A DNA stretch of 64,000 nucleotides from Kiloniella sp. EL199 (GCF_900313065.1 NZ_OMPU01000008.1:240-64239), one strand, 5' to 3'. Counted from the first letter of the stretch, positions 36,680-47,014 are shown. The notes: a model not told the origin generated them from the letters alone. Numbers and translations are program-made.

Positions 36680-37123
36680 CTACAAATTGGGCTTAAGGTC
36701 CAACGTAAATCTTGTTTCTATCTTCTTTTTCAAAAAATCCCGCACCTGCCGATACGATTCAAGCCTTGTTCCCCGGCTGCCTTCTATAAGTGTCGGGTCA
36801 AAGGTATGCCAGAACTCGACATCACAAGCCATAGTTCGCGTCATTTCAACCGCCGAATGCTGCGCTTCCGGCGAGAGGCTGATAATTAGATCGAATGAAC
36901 TATCTTCAAGGTCAGTAAAGTTTTTGGCACGATGCTTTGAAATATCAATACCAATCTCATCCATAACTTCGATTACAAAGCCATCAATCTCCTGAGATCG
37001 CACCCCGACTGAGTCCACGAAAATTTTGTGTCCGAGTAGATGTTTTAAAATTCCTTCTGCCATCGGTGAGCGCACAGCATTATGAGTGCAGGCAATAAGA
37101 ACTGCGTCAGGTAGATCACTCAA
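36680..37123 (-). CDS. Low-molecular-weight phosphotyrosine phosphatase-like protein
   Basis: A 147-residue protein with the P-loop CTHNAVRSPMAE, fitting the CX5R(S) catalytic motif of low-molecular-weight protein tyrosine phosphatases and arsenate reductases. The late general-acid region reads WHTFDPTL. This version, next to the UPF0262 gene, is a constant of alphaproteobacterial hisD neighbourhoods. True substrate unknown. It begins one base after the UPF0262 stop, so the two are translationally linked. Confidence 0.85.
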   Translation of the reverse strand: MSDLPDAVLIACTHNAVRSPMAEGILKHLLGHKIFVDSVGVRSQEIDGFVIEVMDEIGIDISKHRAKNFTDLEDSSFDLIISLSPEAQHSAVEMTRTMACDVEFWHTFDPTLIEGSRGTRLESYRQVRDFLKKKIETRFTLDLKPNL

Positions 37124-37124
37124 C

Positions 37125-37619
37125 TCAACGCCCCCTGACGTGATGAAGGGCGCAAATCAGGGTAAAGAGACGTCGAGCAGTATTGAAATCCATTTCAATT
37201 TTGCCTTCCAGCCTCTGTTGCAGAATTTCTGATCCCTCATTATGTAACCCACGCCGCCCCATATCGATTGCTTCGATCTTCGCAGGGCTGGCAATTTTAA
37301 TGGCCTCAAAATATGTCTGACAGACTGAAAAATAGTCCTTAATAACACGCCGCAATGGCGTCAGAGAGAGAATATGCTCACACAAAAAGGCTCCCTCTTC
37401 TCGATCAACTCTAAACCTTAGGCGATTTTCAATGATAGCCAGATCGAGCACATAAGGTCCGGCTTTTGATCCAAAGGGTAAAAAGTGGTTCTGCTCCAGA
37501 ATGTCATAGATCGCAATAGCGCGTTCTTTTTCAACATCAGGAGAGCTTCGCGCCAATGAAGCCTCATCTAGATTAATATGGGAAAGATAGTGACATGACT
37601 TCTGCCCGCCCTGTTCCAT
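37125..37619 (-). CDS. UPF0262 family protein
   Basis: A 164-residue protein of the alphaproteobacterial UPF0262 family. Typical stretches are [30 protein letters not shown] and [20 protein letters not shown]. The ATG at 37619 gives a length near the family norm; the frame continues to 37637. It sits between hisD and the phosphatase gene. Function unknown. Confidence 0.85.
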   Translation of the reverse strand: MEQGGQKSCHYLSHINLDEASLARSSPDVEKERAIAIYDILEQNHFLPFGSKAGPYVLDLAIIENRLRFRVDREEGAFLCEHILSLTPLRRVIKDYFSVCQTYFEAIKIASPAKIEAIDMGRRGLHNEGSEILQQRLEGKIEMDFNTARRLFTLICALHHVRGR

Positions 37620-37740
37620 CTCCAGCCCCCAAAACATCTAATAATTCAAATGACACAGTCACTAGCCAAAAACAAAACCCAGCAACCAACATACTATGCC
37701 AGCGGAATAGTAAAGAGGTAAAGCCCCGATCTAAAACAGA

Positions 37741-37784
37741 ATAACCCGGTTTGCTATTTATCTTTTCACAGCAAACCGGGTTAT
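37741..37784 (-). terminator. Probable terminator of the hisG-hisD unit
   Basis: A perfect 15-base-pair stem (37741-37755 with 37770-37784; arm ATAACCCGGTTTGCT) closes a 14-base loop, 42 bases past the hisD stop. On the minus strand it continues into TTATTCTGTTTTA. It would separate hisD from the UPF0262 gene. Confidence 0.7.
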
Positions 37785-37825
37785 TTCCCATTAAAACATA
37801 TAGAATAAACGCAGGAAATTAAGAC

Positions 37826-39118
37826 TTAGTCCCCCAAACGCAGCGACACAGACAAAGCGTGCGCAGTAAGTCCTTCTTCTTTTGCAAGAGTTACAGCAGC
37901 AGGGCCTATTGCCTTCAAGCTCTGCTCATCACAAGAAATCAAAGATGTACGTTTCATAAAATCAAGCACAGACAATCCCGATGAAAAGCGAGCTGATCTT
38001 GCAGTCGGTAACACATGATTAGGTCCAGCGACATAATCCCCAATGACTTCAGCTGTATGTCGGCCAAGGAACATAGCGCCAGCATTTCTAATTTTACCAG
38101 CAAGAACCTGAGGCTCATCAACAGCAATCTCAAGATGTTCAGGAGCAATTCGATCTGTTAAGCCAACCGCCTCATCGAGATCATCAACAAGAATAATCGC
38201 CCCATGATCCTGCCAGCTTTTGCTGGCAATCTCACTCCTGGAAAGAGCCTGCAAATGAATATCCACGGCCTGCTTTACTGCTTCGGCAAAGTTGGCACTA
38301 TCTGTAATCAAAATAGATTGCGCTGCTGTGTCGTGTTCAGCTTGCGCAAGAAGATCTGCTGCAATCCAGCGAGGATCATTTTTACCATCAGCAATAATCA
38401 AAATTTCTGACGGCCCAGCAATCATATCAATTCCAACAGTACCAAAGACCTGTTTTTTAGCTGCAGCTACATAGGCATTACCGGGACCAACAATAATATC
38501 CACTGAGCTGATCGTGTCTGTACCATAGGCCAATGCCCCAACAGCCTGCGCCCCGCCAATGCGATAGATCTCATCTACACCAGCGATAGAAGCTGCCGCA
38601 AGAACCAGTGGGTTCAGTACACCATCCGGTGACGGTACAACCATCACCAACCGCTCAACACCGGCCACTTTAGCAGGTAAAGCATTCATCAATACAGATG
38701 ACGGATAGCTTGCCAATCCTCCCGGGACGTACAAGCCTGCCGCTTGAACAGCAGTCCAGCGATGCCCCAGCTGAACACCGACCTCATCCGTATATTGTAA
38801 ATCCTCTGGTTTCTGTCGCGCATGATAATCTGTGATCCGTTGTGCAGCGAGCTCAAGCGCTTTGATAGATTCAGGATTACATGACGCAACGGCTTCCTCA
38901 ACTTCAATAGCAGAAACACGCATTGAAGTTTCGTTCAATTCCAGACGATCAAAACGTTTGGTGTAATCAAACAGAGCCAGATCACCCCGACGTTTCACAT
39001 CAGCTAAAATTTCAGCGACAGCATCATTTACATCAGACGAAACTTCACGCTTTGAAGAAAGCAGATCAATAAACTGATTTTCAAAGTCAGCAGAATTAGC
39101 CTTGAGTTCACTTGGCAT
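37826..39118 (-). CDS. hisD: Histidinol dehydrogenase
   Basis: A 430-residue enzyme that carries out the last two oxidations of histidine synthesis (histidinol to histidine, NAD, zinc). Family stretches: [50 protein letters not shown] and the zinc-site AGPSEI ... AEHD. The ATG at 39118 follows AGGAGG and overlaps the hisG end by 11 bases, so translation is coupled. The frame continues to 39160 without better start evidence. Confidence 0.95.
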   Translation of the reverse strand: MPSELKANSADFENQFIDLLSSKREVSSDVNDAVAEILADVKRRGDLALFDYTKRFDRLELNETSMRVSAIEVEEAVASCNPESIKALELAAQRITDYHARQKPEDLQYTDEVGVQLGHRWTAVQAAGLYVPGGLASYPSSVLMNALPAKVAGVERLVMVVPSPDGVLNPLVLAAASIAGVDEIYRIGGAQAVGALAYGTDTISSVDIIVGPGNAYVAAAKKQVFGTVGIDMIAGPSEILIIADGKNDPRWIAADLLAQAEHDTAAQSILITDSANFAEAVKQAVDIHLQALSRSEIASKSWQDHGAIILVDDLDEAVGLTDRIAPEHLEIAVDEPQVLAGKIRNAGAMFLGRHTAEVIGDYVAGPNHVLPTARSARFSSGLSVLDFMKRTSLISCDEQSLKAIGPAAVTLAKEEGLTAHALSVSLRLGD

Positions 39119-39770
39119 TGACCGCCTCCTGAAAACTGCGGACCCAGTGATTGATTTCATCTGGTCGGGTTTTTAGCGCCGCTCGGTTTACAATAAACCG
39201 GGATGAGACTTCAGAAATTTGTTCAATTTCTGCCAAGCCATTAGCCTTAAGCGTCGCGCCGGAAGAAACCAAATCAACAATACGGCGACACAGGCCAAGA
39301 TTTGGCGCCAGTTCCATTGCACCGTTCAACTTGATACATTCCGCCTGCACACCGCGCGCAGAAAAATGCTTTTTGGTTATACTCGGATACTTCGTTGCAA
39401 CACGAATGTGACTCCACTGCGACGGATCTTCGTTTTCCAGTAACGTGGTTGGCGCAGCCACTGACATGCGACAGTGCCCAATATCCAGATCGACAGGCGC
39501 GTATATTTCTGGATAGTCAAATTCCATAATAACATCGCTACCCGCAACACCAAGATGAGCAGCACCAAAAGCAACAAACGTTGGCACGTCAAAACTGCGT
39601 ACTCTGATAAGCTCCAGATAATCAACATTGGTTGCAAAACGTAACTGGCGGCACTTCTCGTCGAAAAATGACTCTTCAGGAACAACCCCAGCACTTTTCA
39701 TCAGGGGTAACAACTCTTTAAGAATACGTCCCTTTGGGACAGCCAGGACCATCGGTTCGATCTTGGGCAT
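39108..39770 (-). CDS. hisG: ATP phosphoribosyltransferase, short form
   Basis: A 220-residue HisG catalytic subunit, first enzyme of histidine synthesis. Start [17 protein letters not shown], then [16 protein letters not shown], and the PRPP-binding region [22 protein letters not shown]. The length is that of the short form lacking the C-terminal regulatory domain, which needs HisZ as partner; hisZ is not in this window. It overlaps hisD. Confidence 0.94.
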   Translation of the reverse strand: MPKIEPMVLAVPKGRILKELLPLMKSAGVVPEESFFDEKCRQLRFATNVDYLELIRVRSFDVPTFVAFGAAHLGVAGSDVIMEFDYPEIYAPVDLDIGHCRMSVAAPTTLLENEDPSQWSHIRVATKYPSITKKHFSARGVQAECIKLNGAMELAPNLGLCRRIVDLVSSGATLKANGLAEIEQISEVSSRFIVNRAALKTRPDEINHWVRSFQEAVNAK

Positions 39771-39848
39771 AATATTTATCCGTTTTTTCTTAAGGCCAGA
39801 GGAGAAAACATCTCTATAGGCCAGGTAATCTTTTTACTTGTTTCTTAA

Positions 39849-40472
39849 TCACGCTTCTTCCGGGGAGCGTGTACCCTCGGAATGCTCGTCTTTTTCATGG
39901 TTGCTATCAATCGCAGCATCTGGTGCTGCGCTTGTGCCCTTATCTTGCTCTTTGTCAGCATCATCAAGGCTATGTCGAGGTTGATAGAGCGTCGGCCATG
40001 GCTCACTAATATCATCCATATGACAACGGATTTGTGACACCACCAAGCGAATAGCTGCGCCACCAGAAAAATGTAACGTAATGTAACCGGGTATGGCTGC
40101 AACTGTCAGCAAGTTCAGGATTTCATCTTTGTTTTTGAGATCCACACCTTTGGTTTGAACAGATTTCACTTTGTCAAAACAAAGCCCAGTGTTGACCCTA
40201 TGAAAAGTTGGCAAATCATCAACATCTTCAAAGGAAACATCATTCTGCTCTGCCTGACTTTCAGGTGTATCAGGTGCTGACAAAGCGCGCTCACGAAGTT
40301 CTTGCGGCAACATTTCCCAACAAAAACGATTAACAACCAGTACAAATCGTTTTTCTTCACGTAAATAGGCCACATCACACAAAGGAGCCAGGGAATCCTG
40401 AAGTAGGCCAGAGAGTGTACGAATGTCTTCGGCGTCGCGCGCTCTGATCTTCAGTCTTTGTCCCTCAGTCAT
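39849..40472 (-). CDS. DUF2948 family protein
   Basis: A 207-residue protein. The N-terminal 150 residues (LKIRARDAEDIRTLSGLLQDSL, RFVLVVNRFCWE, ITLHFSGGAAIRLVV) match the alphaproteobacterial DUF2948 family found between murA and hisG/hisD. The last 45 residues are a charged, low-complexity acidic tail. Role unknown. It lies 34 bases after murA on the same strand. Confidence 0.85.
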   Translation of the reverse strand: MTEGQRLKIRARDAEDIRTLSGLLQDSLAPLCDVAYLREEKRFVLVVNRFCWEMLPQELRERALSAPDTPESQAEQNDVSFEDVDDLPTFHRVNTGLCFDKVKSVQTKGVDLKNKDEILNLLTVAAIPGYITLHFSGGAAIRLVVSQIRCHMDDISEPWPTLYQPRHSLDDADKEQDKGTSAAPDAAIDSNHEKDEHSEGTRSPEEA

Positions 40473-40506
40473 ATCCTCAAATTCCCAACTGGTTCCTGTT
40501 CAGGCT

Positions 40507-41796
40507 CTATTCACCTTTGATACGTTCAATATCAGCACCACAAGCAGCAAGCTTGTCTTCAACACGTTCATAACCTCTATCAAGGTGGTAGACACGGTTT
40601 AACACAGTTTCACCATCTGCAACCAGTCCGGCCATGATAAGAGAAAAACTTGCTCTGAGGTCTGTTGCCATGACTTCCGCCCCGGTCAGCTTTGCCTGAC
40701 CTCTTACCAATGCAGAAGAACCGTGCACCGTGATATTCGCGCCCATACGACACAACTCAGGCACGTGCATAAAACGGTTTTCAAAAATCGTTTCGGTAAT
40801 CATTGATGCACCATCTGCAGTCGACATCAAAGCCATTGTCTGTGCCTGCAAATCCGTTGGATAGCCGGGATAAGGCTCTGTCATAATGTCAGCGCCCGTT
40901 ACCCGTTCCCCCGAACAACGTGCAATCATACCATTATCAAGTTCTTCAATACTCACACCAGCATGGGCAAGCTGATCGATCATGGAACGAAGGTGTTCTG
41001 ATCTTGCCCCTACAAGTTCCAATTCACCACCTGTCATCGCCGCAGCCATGGCATAGGTACCAGTTTCAATACGGTCTGGAACAACAGTGTGTGTGTAGCC
41101 ATGAAGACGATCAACACCCTCAATCGTAACCGTGTCAGTTCCAGCCCCCTGAATTTTAGCCCCCATCCCCATCAGGCACTCTGCAAGATCGACAACTTCC
41201 GGTTCACGCGCCGCATTAATCATACGTGTTGTGCCCTTTGCCAGGACTGCCGCCATCATAATGTTTTCGGTCGCACCAACAGATACTTTCGGGAACATGA
41301 CTTCGCCGCCGATCAAGCCTTTTGGTGCCCTGGCGTGTACATAGCCTTCTTTGAGTTCGATTTCTGCACCTAACTGTTCCATACCCTGCAGATGTAAATC
41401 AACTGGACGTGAGCCAATTGCACAGCCTCCCGGCAATGAAACTTCTGCATGACCTTCGCGGGCAAGCAACGGACCAAGAACAAGGATAGAGGCACGCATT
41501 TTACGAACCAGCTCATAAGGGGCTTTGGTCGTCTCAATTGTTTTGGCATGCATCTCAAGAACGCGCCCTGCACAGCCTTCACTACCCGCAGAACCGTTCA
41601 TATGCAGTTCAACACCATGTTGTGACAACAGATTGGCAAGGGTCGTAATATCAGCCAGATGAGGAAGGTTTTTGAGTGTCAGAACTTCATCAGTCAACAA
41701 AGAAGCCGTCATCAACGGCAAGGCCGCGTTTTTGGCTCCAGAGATCCAGATTTTGCCTTTAAGCGGATTACCACCGCGAATTTTTATCTTATCCAT
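40507..41796 (-). CDS. murA: UDP-N-acetylglucosamine 1-carboxyvinyltransferase
   Basis: A 429-residue enolpyruvyl transferase that starts peptidoglycan synthesis by moving PEP onto UDP-GlcNAc. Cys125 in [12 protein letters not shown] is the PEP-binding residue and fosfomycin target. Other family sequences are [20 protein letters not shown] near the N terminus, and [19 protein letters not shown] with the [20 protein letters not shown] end. It heads the block running through DUF2948 to hisG. Confidence 0.96.
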   Translation of the reverse strand: MDKIKIRGGNPLKGKIWISGAKNAALPLMTASLLTDEVLTLKNLPHLADITTLANLLSQHGVELHMNGSAGSEGCAGRVLEMHAKTIETTKAPYELVRKMRASILVLGPLLAREGHAEVSLPGGCAIGSRPVDLHLQGMEQLGAEIELKEGYVHARAPKGLIGGEVMFPKVSVGATENIMMAAVLAKGTTRMINAAREPEVVDLAECLMGMGAKIQGAGTDTVTIEGVDRLHGYTHTVVPDRIETGTYAMAAAMTGGELELVGARSEHLRSMIDQLAHAGVSIEELDNGMIARCSGERVTGADIMTEPYPGYPTDLQAQTMALMSTADGASMITETIFENRFMHVPELCRMGANITVHGSSALVRGQAKLTGAEVMATDLRASFSLIMAGLVADGETVLNRVYHLDRGYERVEDKLAACGADIERIKGE

Positions 41797-42013
41797 CGTA
41801 CTTTACCGTTTCTGCCTGGTTATCAACTGTCAGACAGGACTATCCAAAGGCTTTGTTCAAATCGTGGCACTGATTTGTTTAAAGGATCTCAATTCCTAAA
41901 ATAAATCATCTTGTTTTTGCTGTGTTACGTTTTTGTTATGTTACCGGGGGCAAGACAAACTCAAATATCTTCAACGACCGTGTTTATCCTCAAATGCCCC
42001 CATCATAAACTCA

Positions 42014-42559
42014 TTACAGACGAGGCAGGGTCACACCGCGCTGTTTCATATATTTACCAGCACGATCCGCATAGGAAACATCGCAATCCCCTTCACCCTT
42101 CAAGAAGAGAAACTGGCAGACCCCTTCGTTGGCGTAAATTTTAGCAGGCAACGGTGTCGTGTTTGAAAACTCCAATGTCACATGGCCTTCCCACTCTGGC
42201 TCCAACGGCGTCACGTTGACGATGATACCACAACGGGCATAGGTGGATTTACCAAGGCAGATAACCAGAACATCGCGTGGAATGCGGAAATACTCTACGG
42301 TTCGCGCCAGAGCAAATGAGTTCGGCGGGATAATGCAGACGTCATCATCTTTTTCCACAAAGCTCTGATCAGAGAATTCTTTCGGATCAACAATGGCATT
42401 ATGCACGTTGGTAAAGATTTTGAACTCATTGGAAACCCGAGCGTCGTATCCATAAGAACTGACGCCGTAAGAGATAACACCCTCACGCCTTTGCGCCTCA
42501 ACATAAGGCTCAATCATGCCATGGTTTTCGGCCTGTTCTCGAATCCAAGTATCCGGCAT
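42014..42559 (-). CDS. dcd: dCTP deaminase
   Basis: A 181-residue trimeric enzyme that deaminates dCTP to dUTP for thymidylate synthesis. Signature stretches: [10 protein letters not shown] at the start, [28 protein letters not shown] and the catalytic-glutamate region [20 protein letters not shown]. The ATG at 42559 fits the family N terminus. The TTG eight codons upstream is less likely. Confidence 0.95.
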   Translation of the reverse strand: MPDTWIREQAENHGMIEPYVEAQRREGVISYGVSSYGYDARVSNEFKIFTNVHNAIVDPKEFSDQSFVEKDDDVCIIPPNSFALARTVEYFRIPRDVLVICLGKSTYARCGIIVNVTPLEPEWEGHVTLEFSNTTPLPAKIYANEGVCQFLFLKGEGDCDVSYADRAGKYMKQRGVTLPRL

Positions 42560-42776
42560 AATTCCCACGGCATATCCTCCCAATGTTCACCGATTCCATT
42601 TTCTCGCACGTCACTGTCGCGCAAGGCCATAAGCCTTCTACTGTCTTCCGCCCCAAAGCTCAAGATTGAAGATCAGAAGAACAGCAGATTTCTCGTGATA
42701 ATTTATCCAAAGATGTATAGGCAAATTCAGAGAGATCATCTGTACAAATTGCCAACATAAAATGACCGACACACAA

Positions 42777-42965
42777 TTACCTTCGCTCTCGTAACTGGCC
42801 TTTTCTCTTTTTGAGATTATCCCTCAAGGCTTTTGCTTCGCGTTCCAGCCGTTTTTTTGTCCGTTCTGCCATTTCCTTTTCAGCATTAATGGACTTCTGA
42901 CTACGCTGTTTATTATCTGTAAGGCTTTCGCCCGCCGAACTTTCGGTCTTGTCTTGATCTGTCAT
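42777..42965 (-). CDS. Small basic conserved protein near murA
   Basis: A 62-residue charged protein whose C-terminal half (ERTKKRLEREAKALRDNLKKRK) is a predicted basic helix. Small proteins with this LRxNLxRRK ending are frequent next to murA and tRNA genes in alphaproteobacteria. The ATG at 42965 lacks a good ribosome site; a TTG at 43025 with GGAG seven bases ahead would add 20 residues and cannot be ruled out. Function unknown. Confidence 0.6.
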   Translation of the reverse strand: MTDQDKTESSAGESLTDNKQRSQKSINAEKEMAERTKKRLEREAKALRDNLKKRKGQLRERR

Positions 42966-43143
42966 GGCCGCAGATTGCAAAGTCTTGTCGTTAAGGTCAA
43001 GCCTCAAGCGACCATAAACAGCCAATTATCACTCCACCTGTTATCTGTTCAGCATTTAAAGGGATGACAAAATTTTAAAAAAAGATAAAAATAAGACTTG
43101 CATTAAAATGCGGGCAAAGGCATATAACGCCCGTCCAAACAAG

Positions 43144-43218
43144 GCCGTGGTAGCTCAGTGGTAGAGCACGTCATTGGTAATGACGGGGTCGGCAGTTCAA
43201 TTCTGCCTCACGGCACCA
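43144..43218 (+). tRNA. tRNA-Thr (GGT)
   Basis: A 75-base gene. Acceptor GCCGTGG pairs with TCACGGC with one wobble, and is followed by A and an encoded CCA. The D arm has AGCTCAGTGGTAGAGC, the anticodon loop reads TTGGTAA (anticodon GGT) on a CGTCA/TGACG stem, and the T loop is in CAGTTCAATTCTG. A T run directly after CCA should end transcription. The accessory region begins just downstream, as is common for islands beside tRNA genes, though no repeated tRNA 3' end was found. Confidence 0.97.
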
Positions 43219-43454
43219 TTTTTTCTCATTAGAATCTAGTTACTAAGAAACTGAATACTTTCAATAAACCTAAATTTTTGGGCAATATTACTAGTTGCCT
43301 TAATTAGTGCTTAAATAATCTCATTTTCTGTAACATGGATCTACAGTTTTGGTTGAAATTTACATCCGCAAAGCAACATCGTAATAACAAGCAATAGCAT
43401 TAAACAGCTTTTGATTGTATCTTGATCAAATTTTCACAGATCAAAATTACATCG

Positions 43455-44000
43455 ATGTCGCCAGATTTTAGCCCAAAAACCATAGACATATTAGCCAAGC
43501 GCGCTGCATTTTATTGCTCAAATCCGAACTGTAAGGTCGCTACTGTTGCGCCAAATTCAAACTCAAATAAAACAGTTATTATAGGAGAAGCAGCCCATAT
43601 TTACGGCGCTAGGCCTAATAGTGCTCGTTTCAAACATCAAATGACAGATCATGCGCGAAGTGAAATTACAAATGGGGTTTGGTTATGCCGTAATTGCCAT
43701 AAAAAAGTTGATCGAGATGAGACAAAGTATCCTCCGGAAACACTATTTAAGTGGCGAGAGCAACACGAGACGTCAATAGAGAATCAGCTAGGAAAAGCCC
43801 CCCTTCTCAGTAATGATCACCTTTCTGATTCCACCTTTAGTATTCTTAAAGGTTATCCTCCAATTATTAAGCGTATTATTATTGATAAACCTGTTGGATG
43901 GGAGTTTCGTTTAACCGCAGAGTTTATGAGACATTTCAACACTCCATATTTTCGCCAACTAGACGATCTAAGAAGTGGCCTTTACACAAGAACCACATAA
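43455..44000 (+). CDS. HNH-nuclease domain protein, N-terminal part of a split gene
   Basis: A 181-residue product. The HNH fold is intact: CSNPNCK zinc knuckle, GEAAHIYGARP with the first catalytic His, and NGVWLCRNCHKKVDRD with Asn and last His. The part after residue 120 (IKRIIIDKPVGWEFRLTAEF) continues smoothly into the frame that begins near 43975, but the present frame stops at 44000. A one-base deletion near 43985 would explain this. The start MSPDFSPKTIDILAKRAAFYC is chosen by pattern. Probably a defence or mobile-element nuclease; the target is unknown. Confidence 0.7.
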   Translation: MSPDFSPKTIDILAKRAAFYCSNPNCKVATVAPNSNSNKTVIIGEAAHIYGARPNSARFKHQMTDHARSEITNGVWLCRNCHKKVDRDETKYPPETLFKWREQHETSIENQLGKAPLLSNDHLSDSTFSILKGYPPIIKRIIIDKPVGWEFRLTAEFMRHFNTPYFRQLDDLRSGLYTRTT

Positions 44001-44547
44001 ACATCTCAATGATAATGAGATCTTACCCTGGGCGATTGAACGAATGAGCGAAATGAGTAAATTATTTTTGCCATTAGAAAAATTGCTTGAATCTTTGACT
44101 AACAGCTGGGGAGAACCAGGTTTATCCGGCGAGGTTGACGAGATACATCATAGTTGCTCACTAATCAGAGATCTTTTACACCAAGTTTTAGAGCACGAAG
44201 AAAGAGTCAGGTTTATAAGTGTTTCAGAAGGCTTAGAAGGATTACCCAACCTGCTTCAAGACACAATTGGCTCACAAATTGATAAACTTAGAAGTATACC
44301 AAATCGCCTAGATGAAATAACTCTTCTCGCCGAAGATATCGAAAACCAAGAAAATTGTGATCATTCAATAGAGATAAAAGAGATTATTGAGATTAGTTTA
44401 CCTCCCAATTGGGGGAAAAAAATATCACGTGAAATGGAAAAACTTGAGTGGATTTTATATCCTGAAGAAAAAGAGAAAAGCCTAATTGGTAAACTTTCAT
44501 TTTTCATTATTGCAGTTTCTTTTTTTGCATCGCTTCTCCTTTTTTGA
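43975..44547 (+). CDS. Helical, C-terminally membrane-anchored part of the split HNH gene
   Basis: A 190-codon frame, offset from the HNH frame and overlapping its end by 26 bases. It is highly charged and helical (LPWAIERMSEMSKLFLPLEKLLE ...) with a late FELP-like ISLPPNWGKK stretch and one hydrophobic segment at the very C terminus (LIGKLSFFIIAVSFFASLLLF). No independent ribosome site is visible at 43975; ATG 44044 is another possible start. It most likely is the second half of one HNH-helical-transmembrane protein of about 365 residues. Confidence 0.6.
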   Translation: MAFTQEPHKHLNDNEILPWAIERMSEMSKLFLPLEKLLESLTNSWGEPGLSGEVDEIHHSCSLIRDLLHQVLEHEERVRFISVSEGLEGLPNLLQDTIGSQIDKLRSIPNRLDEITLLAEDIENQENCDHSIEIKEIIEISLPPNWGKKISREMEKLEWILYPEEKEKSLIGKLSFFIIAVSFFASLLLF

Positions 44548-44693
44548 AACTAAATCTAAAAGTTACTGACTATTGCCTTGAATCCCCTCCACGATCAAAA
44601 CAACATTAAACGTGTTTAACAATTGCCGAACACTCTTATTGATGGCATTGTTCATATCTCGCTCGTAGTGTGTTCCTTGCCGTGTAAGTTTCG

Positions 44694-45221
44694 ATGACAA
44701 AAGATGTTATCACATTAGCCCCCATAACCTTGCCGTCGGATAAAGCCGATATCCTGTTAACGCAAGGGCTGGAGTGGTGGGAAAATTCTGGTGGTATTAT
44801 TGGTCGGGATCAGGCCACCACACGTATACTGGAAAATTTACAAATCTCAGTTATCCAACGGGAAGACCGTATTCCTCCCCTTATTCATGCTGGAAATACA
44901 TCGGTAACAGCCCAGGTATTTGGGCATAACTGGGCAGAAACCTGTACGGGGTCGACCTTGCCCGATGCTGAATTTGATTTGGCCGTCACGGAATCCTATA
45001 TCAAGGTTCTCGAAGAAAACAAGCCGATTGCCCATGAAGTCATTGCACCATTGGTTCACCCTGTGAAGGGGAATTGTCTGGTCGGTTACCAGCGCCTGCT
45101 TTTACCCTGTCGCTTCAAAAGCGGAGGAAATGTTATCGGGAGTATAACAAGCCTGAAATCATTTTATGTTGGGCAAGATATTCCAGGTCATGACGCCCCA
45201 TCCAAACCAACCAATCGCTAG
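44694..45221 (+). CDS. PAS_5-like protein
   Basis: A 175-residue soluble protein. The order of motifs (PPLIHAGNTSVTAQVFGHNWA, then a helix with EFDLAVTESYIKVLE, then GYQRLLLPCRFKSGG and IGSITSL) resembles the alphaproteobacterial PAS_5 family, whose members have a PAS-like fold and mostly unknown roles. The last 30 codons overlap the end of the convergent gene at 45133. Assignment is tentative. Confidence 0.55.
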   Translation: MTKDVITLAPITLPSDKADILLTQGLEWWENSGGIIGRDQATTRILENLQISVIQREDRIPPLIHAGNTSVTAQVFGHNWAETCTGSTLPDAEFDLAVTESYIKVLEENKPIAHEVIAPLVHPVKGNCLVGYQRLLLPCRFKSGGNVIGSITSLKSFYVGQDIPGHDAPSKPTNR

Positions 45222-45822
45222 GATCGATCTCACGCGGTTGTTCCACCCAGTGTGAGCCTATGGGTTCACAATGAAAATACCCCTCTTTGAGTGCAAGCCC
45301 AGATAGACAAAGTTTTTCCCTCATGAAACCATAAACAAAATCTGGTGCCCATTTCAATAGGGCAACGGACAGAGCGAGATGAGACATAATCCCCCCCAGA
45401 TTTAGCCGGGCGCAGGAACGATCAACCCAAACATCGCCATGATAAACAACTCTGCCATTAATATGTTGTGCGCCTGGGCTGGATGTTTTCATAAGTTTCC
45501 CCCCGTGCAGACGCGTAAGCTGCTGCTGCCACAGAGTTGCCAAGTTGGTTTCTCCCAATTCAGAATAACGCATAACCTGTGTGCTGACGGTCTTACCATT
45601 CTGATCAAAACCCCGGATCCAGAAGCCATCTCGCGGCAAAATGTCAAAGTATTTCGTGCTAAAAGGTTCGGAAAGGCGTTTTCTGTCTTCTATTGAGTTA
45701 CAAATCTTTTCCAGTTTCTGAAAGTCTTCGCACATTTCTATGGCTATCCCTTTGTCAGATAACGTGGTCTCTATATCTGACATCTTCTTTGTTACAGCTT
45801 GTATTATTCTTACTTTTTGCAT
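45133..45822 (-). CDS. Hypothetical protein, convergent with the PAS-like gene
   Basis: A 229-residue soluble protein without signal peptide or membrane segments. Notable stretches are DILPRDGFWIRGFDQNGKTV, GDVWVDRSCARLNLGG and LALSVALLKWAPDFVYGFM. I do not recognise the family; the layout weakly resembles acyltransferase-fold proteins. GAGGG precedes the ATG. Its last 89 bases overlap the PAS-like gene on the other strand. The pairing may mean a shared role or mutual expression control. Confidence 0.6.
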   Translation of the reverse strand: MQKVRIIQAVTKKMSDIETTLSDKGIAIEMCEDFQKLEKICNSIEDRKRLSEPFSTKYFDILPRDGFWIRGFDQNGKTVSTQVMRYSELGETNLATLWQQQLTRLHGGKLMKTSSPGAQHINGRVVYHGDVWVDRSCARLNLGGIMSHLALSVALLKWAPDFVYGFMREKLCLSGLALKEGYFHCEPIGSHWVEQPREIDPSDWLVWMGRHDLEYLAQHKMISGLLYSR

Positions 45823-46066
45823 TCGAACACCCTCACTCCCCAGCAGTTAAGAACAGTATTTCAATCAATAACAGATAGTGATTTACCAAAAGACAGCGAG
45901 AATAGCTGCTCGGAATCAGAAAGAACACACCATACAATAATCAAAATCTTTCGGGGAAAATGGCACAAAAAAAATCACACGCTCGCGGGATAATAACTTT
46001 ACCCTGCTATGCCAAGTGGAAACGGATTACCGTAACGCTTTTGGGTAACCGGCCTGTCGGAATTTA

Positions 46067-46981
46067 ATGATAAAGAAGATAGTTTCTGCTTTATTCTCGT
46101 CCCTGTCTTTATTTTAAGCGGACCAAATAACTATACTCTCGAAAGAAACGAACAACCTTTGCGGAGAGATCGGGAATGAATGCCAAGTAAAGCTCGGCTC
46201 ATATAATGTTTCTCTACCGACGGCTTCTCTATCCGACATAAAAACAGACACCAAAGTTCCTGCGGTTATCTTTCATCATGGTGCCGGAAGATCTAGAGCT
46301 GACACATTAAATAACACAAACATGATCAAAGCCATCCACGATTATGGTTATGCAGTTATTGCACCGAGTGGCCTTAAGCGTCAAACTCTCGTTTGGGCCG
46401 GGATGGCCTTTTATACCTCAACGCCCAAAAATGCGGGATGAGTTGGCCTTTACACGTAAAGTTTCGGATGATGCGTCTGCAAAATTCAATATTGATCGGG
46501 ATCAGGTTTTAATGAGTGGCTTTTTCATCCGCAGATCCTCCGCGTGGTATTTAACCTGTCAGGACAATAAAATTGTCATGGCCCATGCACCCGTTGCCGG
46601 AGCATTCAGGTTCCCCGAACCAATTACACAAGATTGCAGTGATCCAATTAAGTTGAGACTCGATTAGCTGGCGAGATAAAACCGTTCCCCGGAAGGTCGC
46701 CCCTAGGTGGAGGCATCATTCAACAGGGTAATGTACTTCATAACCTGGAAGTCATCCGGAAAATCAATCAAATGCAGAGGACTGCGAACCGACGAGTTTG
46801 ATACAAGCTCAACAACATCAGCCTCGACCTTTTTTGGCAACGTTGGTGGATACGCTATAACTCCACCAGCAATTTACTATTGGTTCTGTATACCGGGGGA
46901 CACTCCATTCCCAAAGGCTGGACAAAAAGGACCTTGGACTGGTTTGAAAAAATCAACTCGTCCCCCGATAAAACAAACTAG
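46067..46981 (+). pseudogene. Decayed secreted esterase (polyhydroxybutyrate depolymerase-like)
   Basis: A broken gene recognised by joining frames. It starts with a signal-peptide-like MIKKIVSALFSSLSLF, then an in-frame TAA (46115-46117). CGEIGNECQVKLGSYNVSLP and VPAVIFHHGAGRSRADTL are in the first frame. The frame then shifts (DELAFTRKVSDDASAKFNID, SGFFIRRSSAWYL) and shifts back for VLHNLEVIRKINQ, a second stop at 46799-46801, and the ending TGGHSIPKGW ... to TAG at 46981. The family nucleophile motif GFSxGGS reads GFFIRRSS, so the serine is gone. No function is expected. Confidence 0.7.
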
Positions 46982-47014
46982 AAACTAAAACAAACCAGAA
47001 ATTATAGGTTACAC

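Noticed and set aside
43144-45000. Integration site (att) repeat from tRNA-Thr
   Set aside because: I looked for a second copy of the tRNA 3' end downstream and found none by eye; no integrase gene is present.
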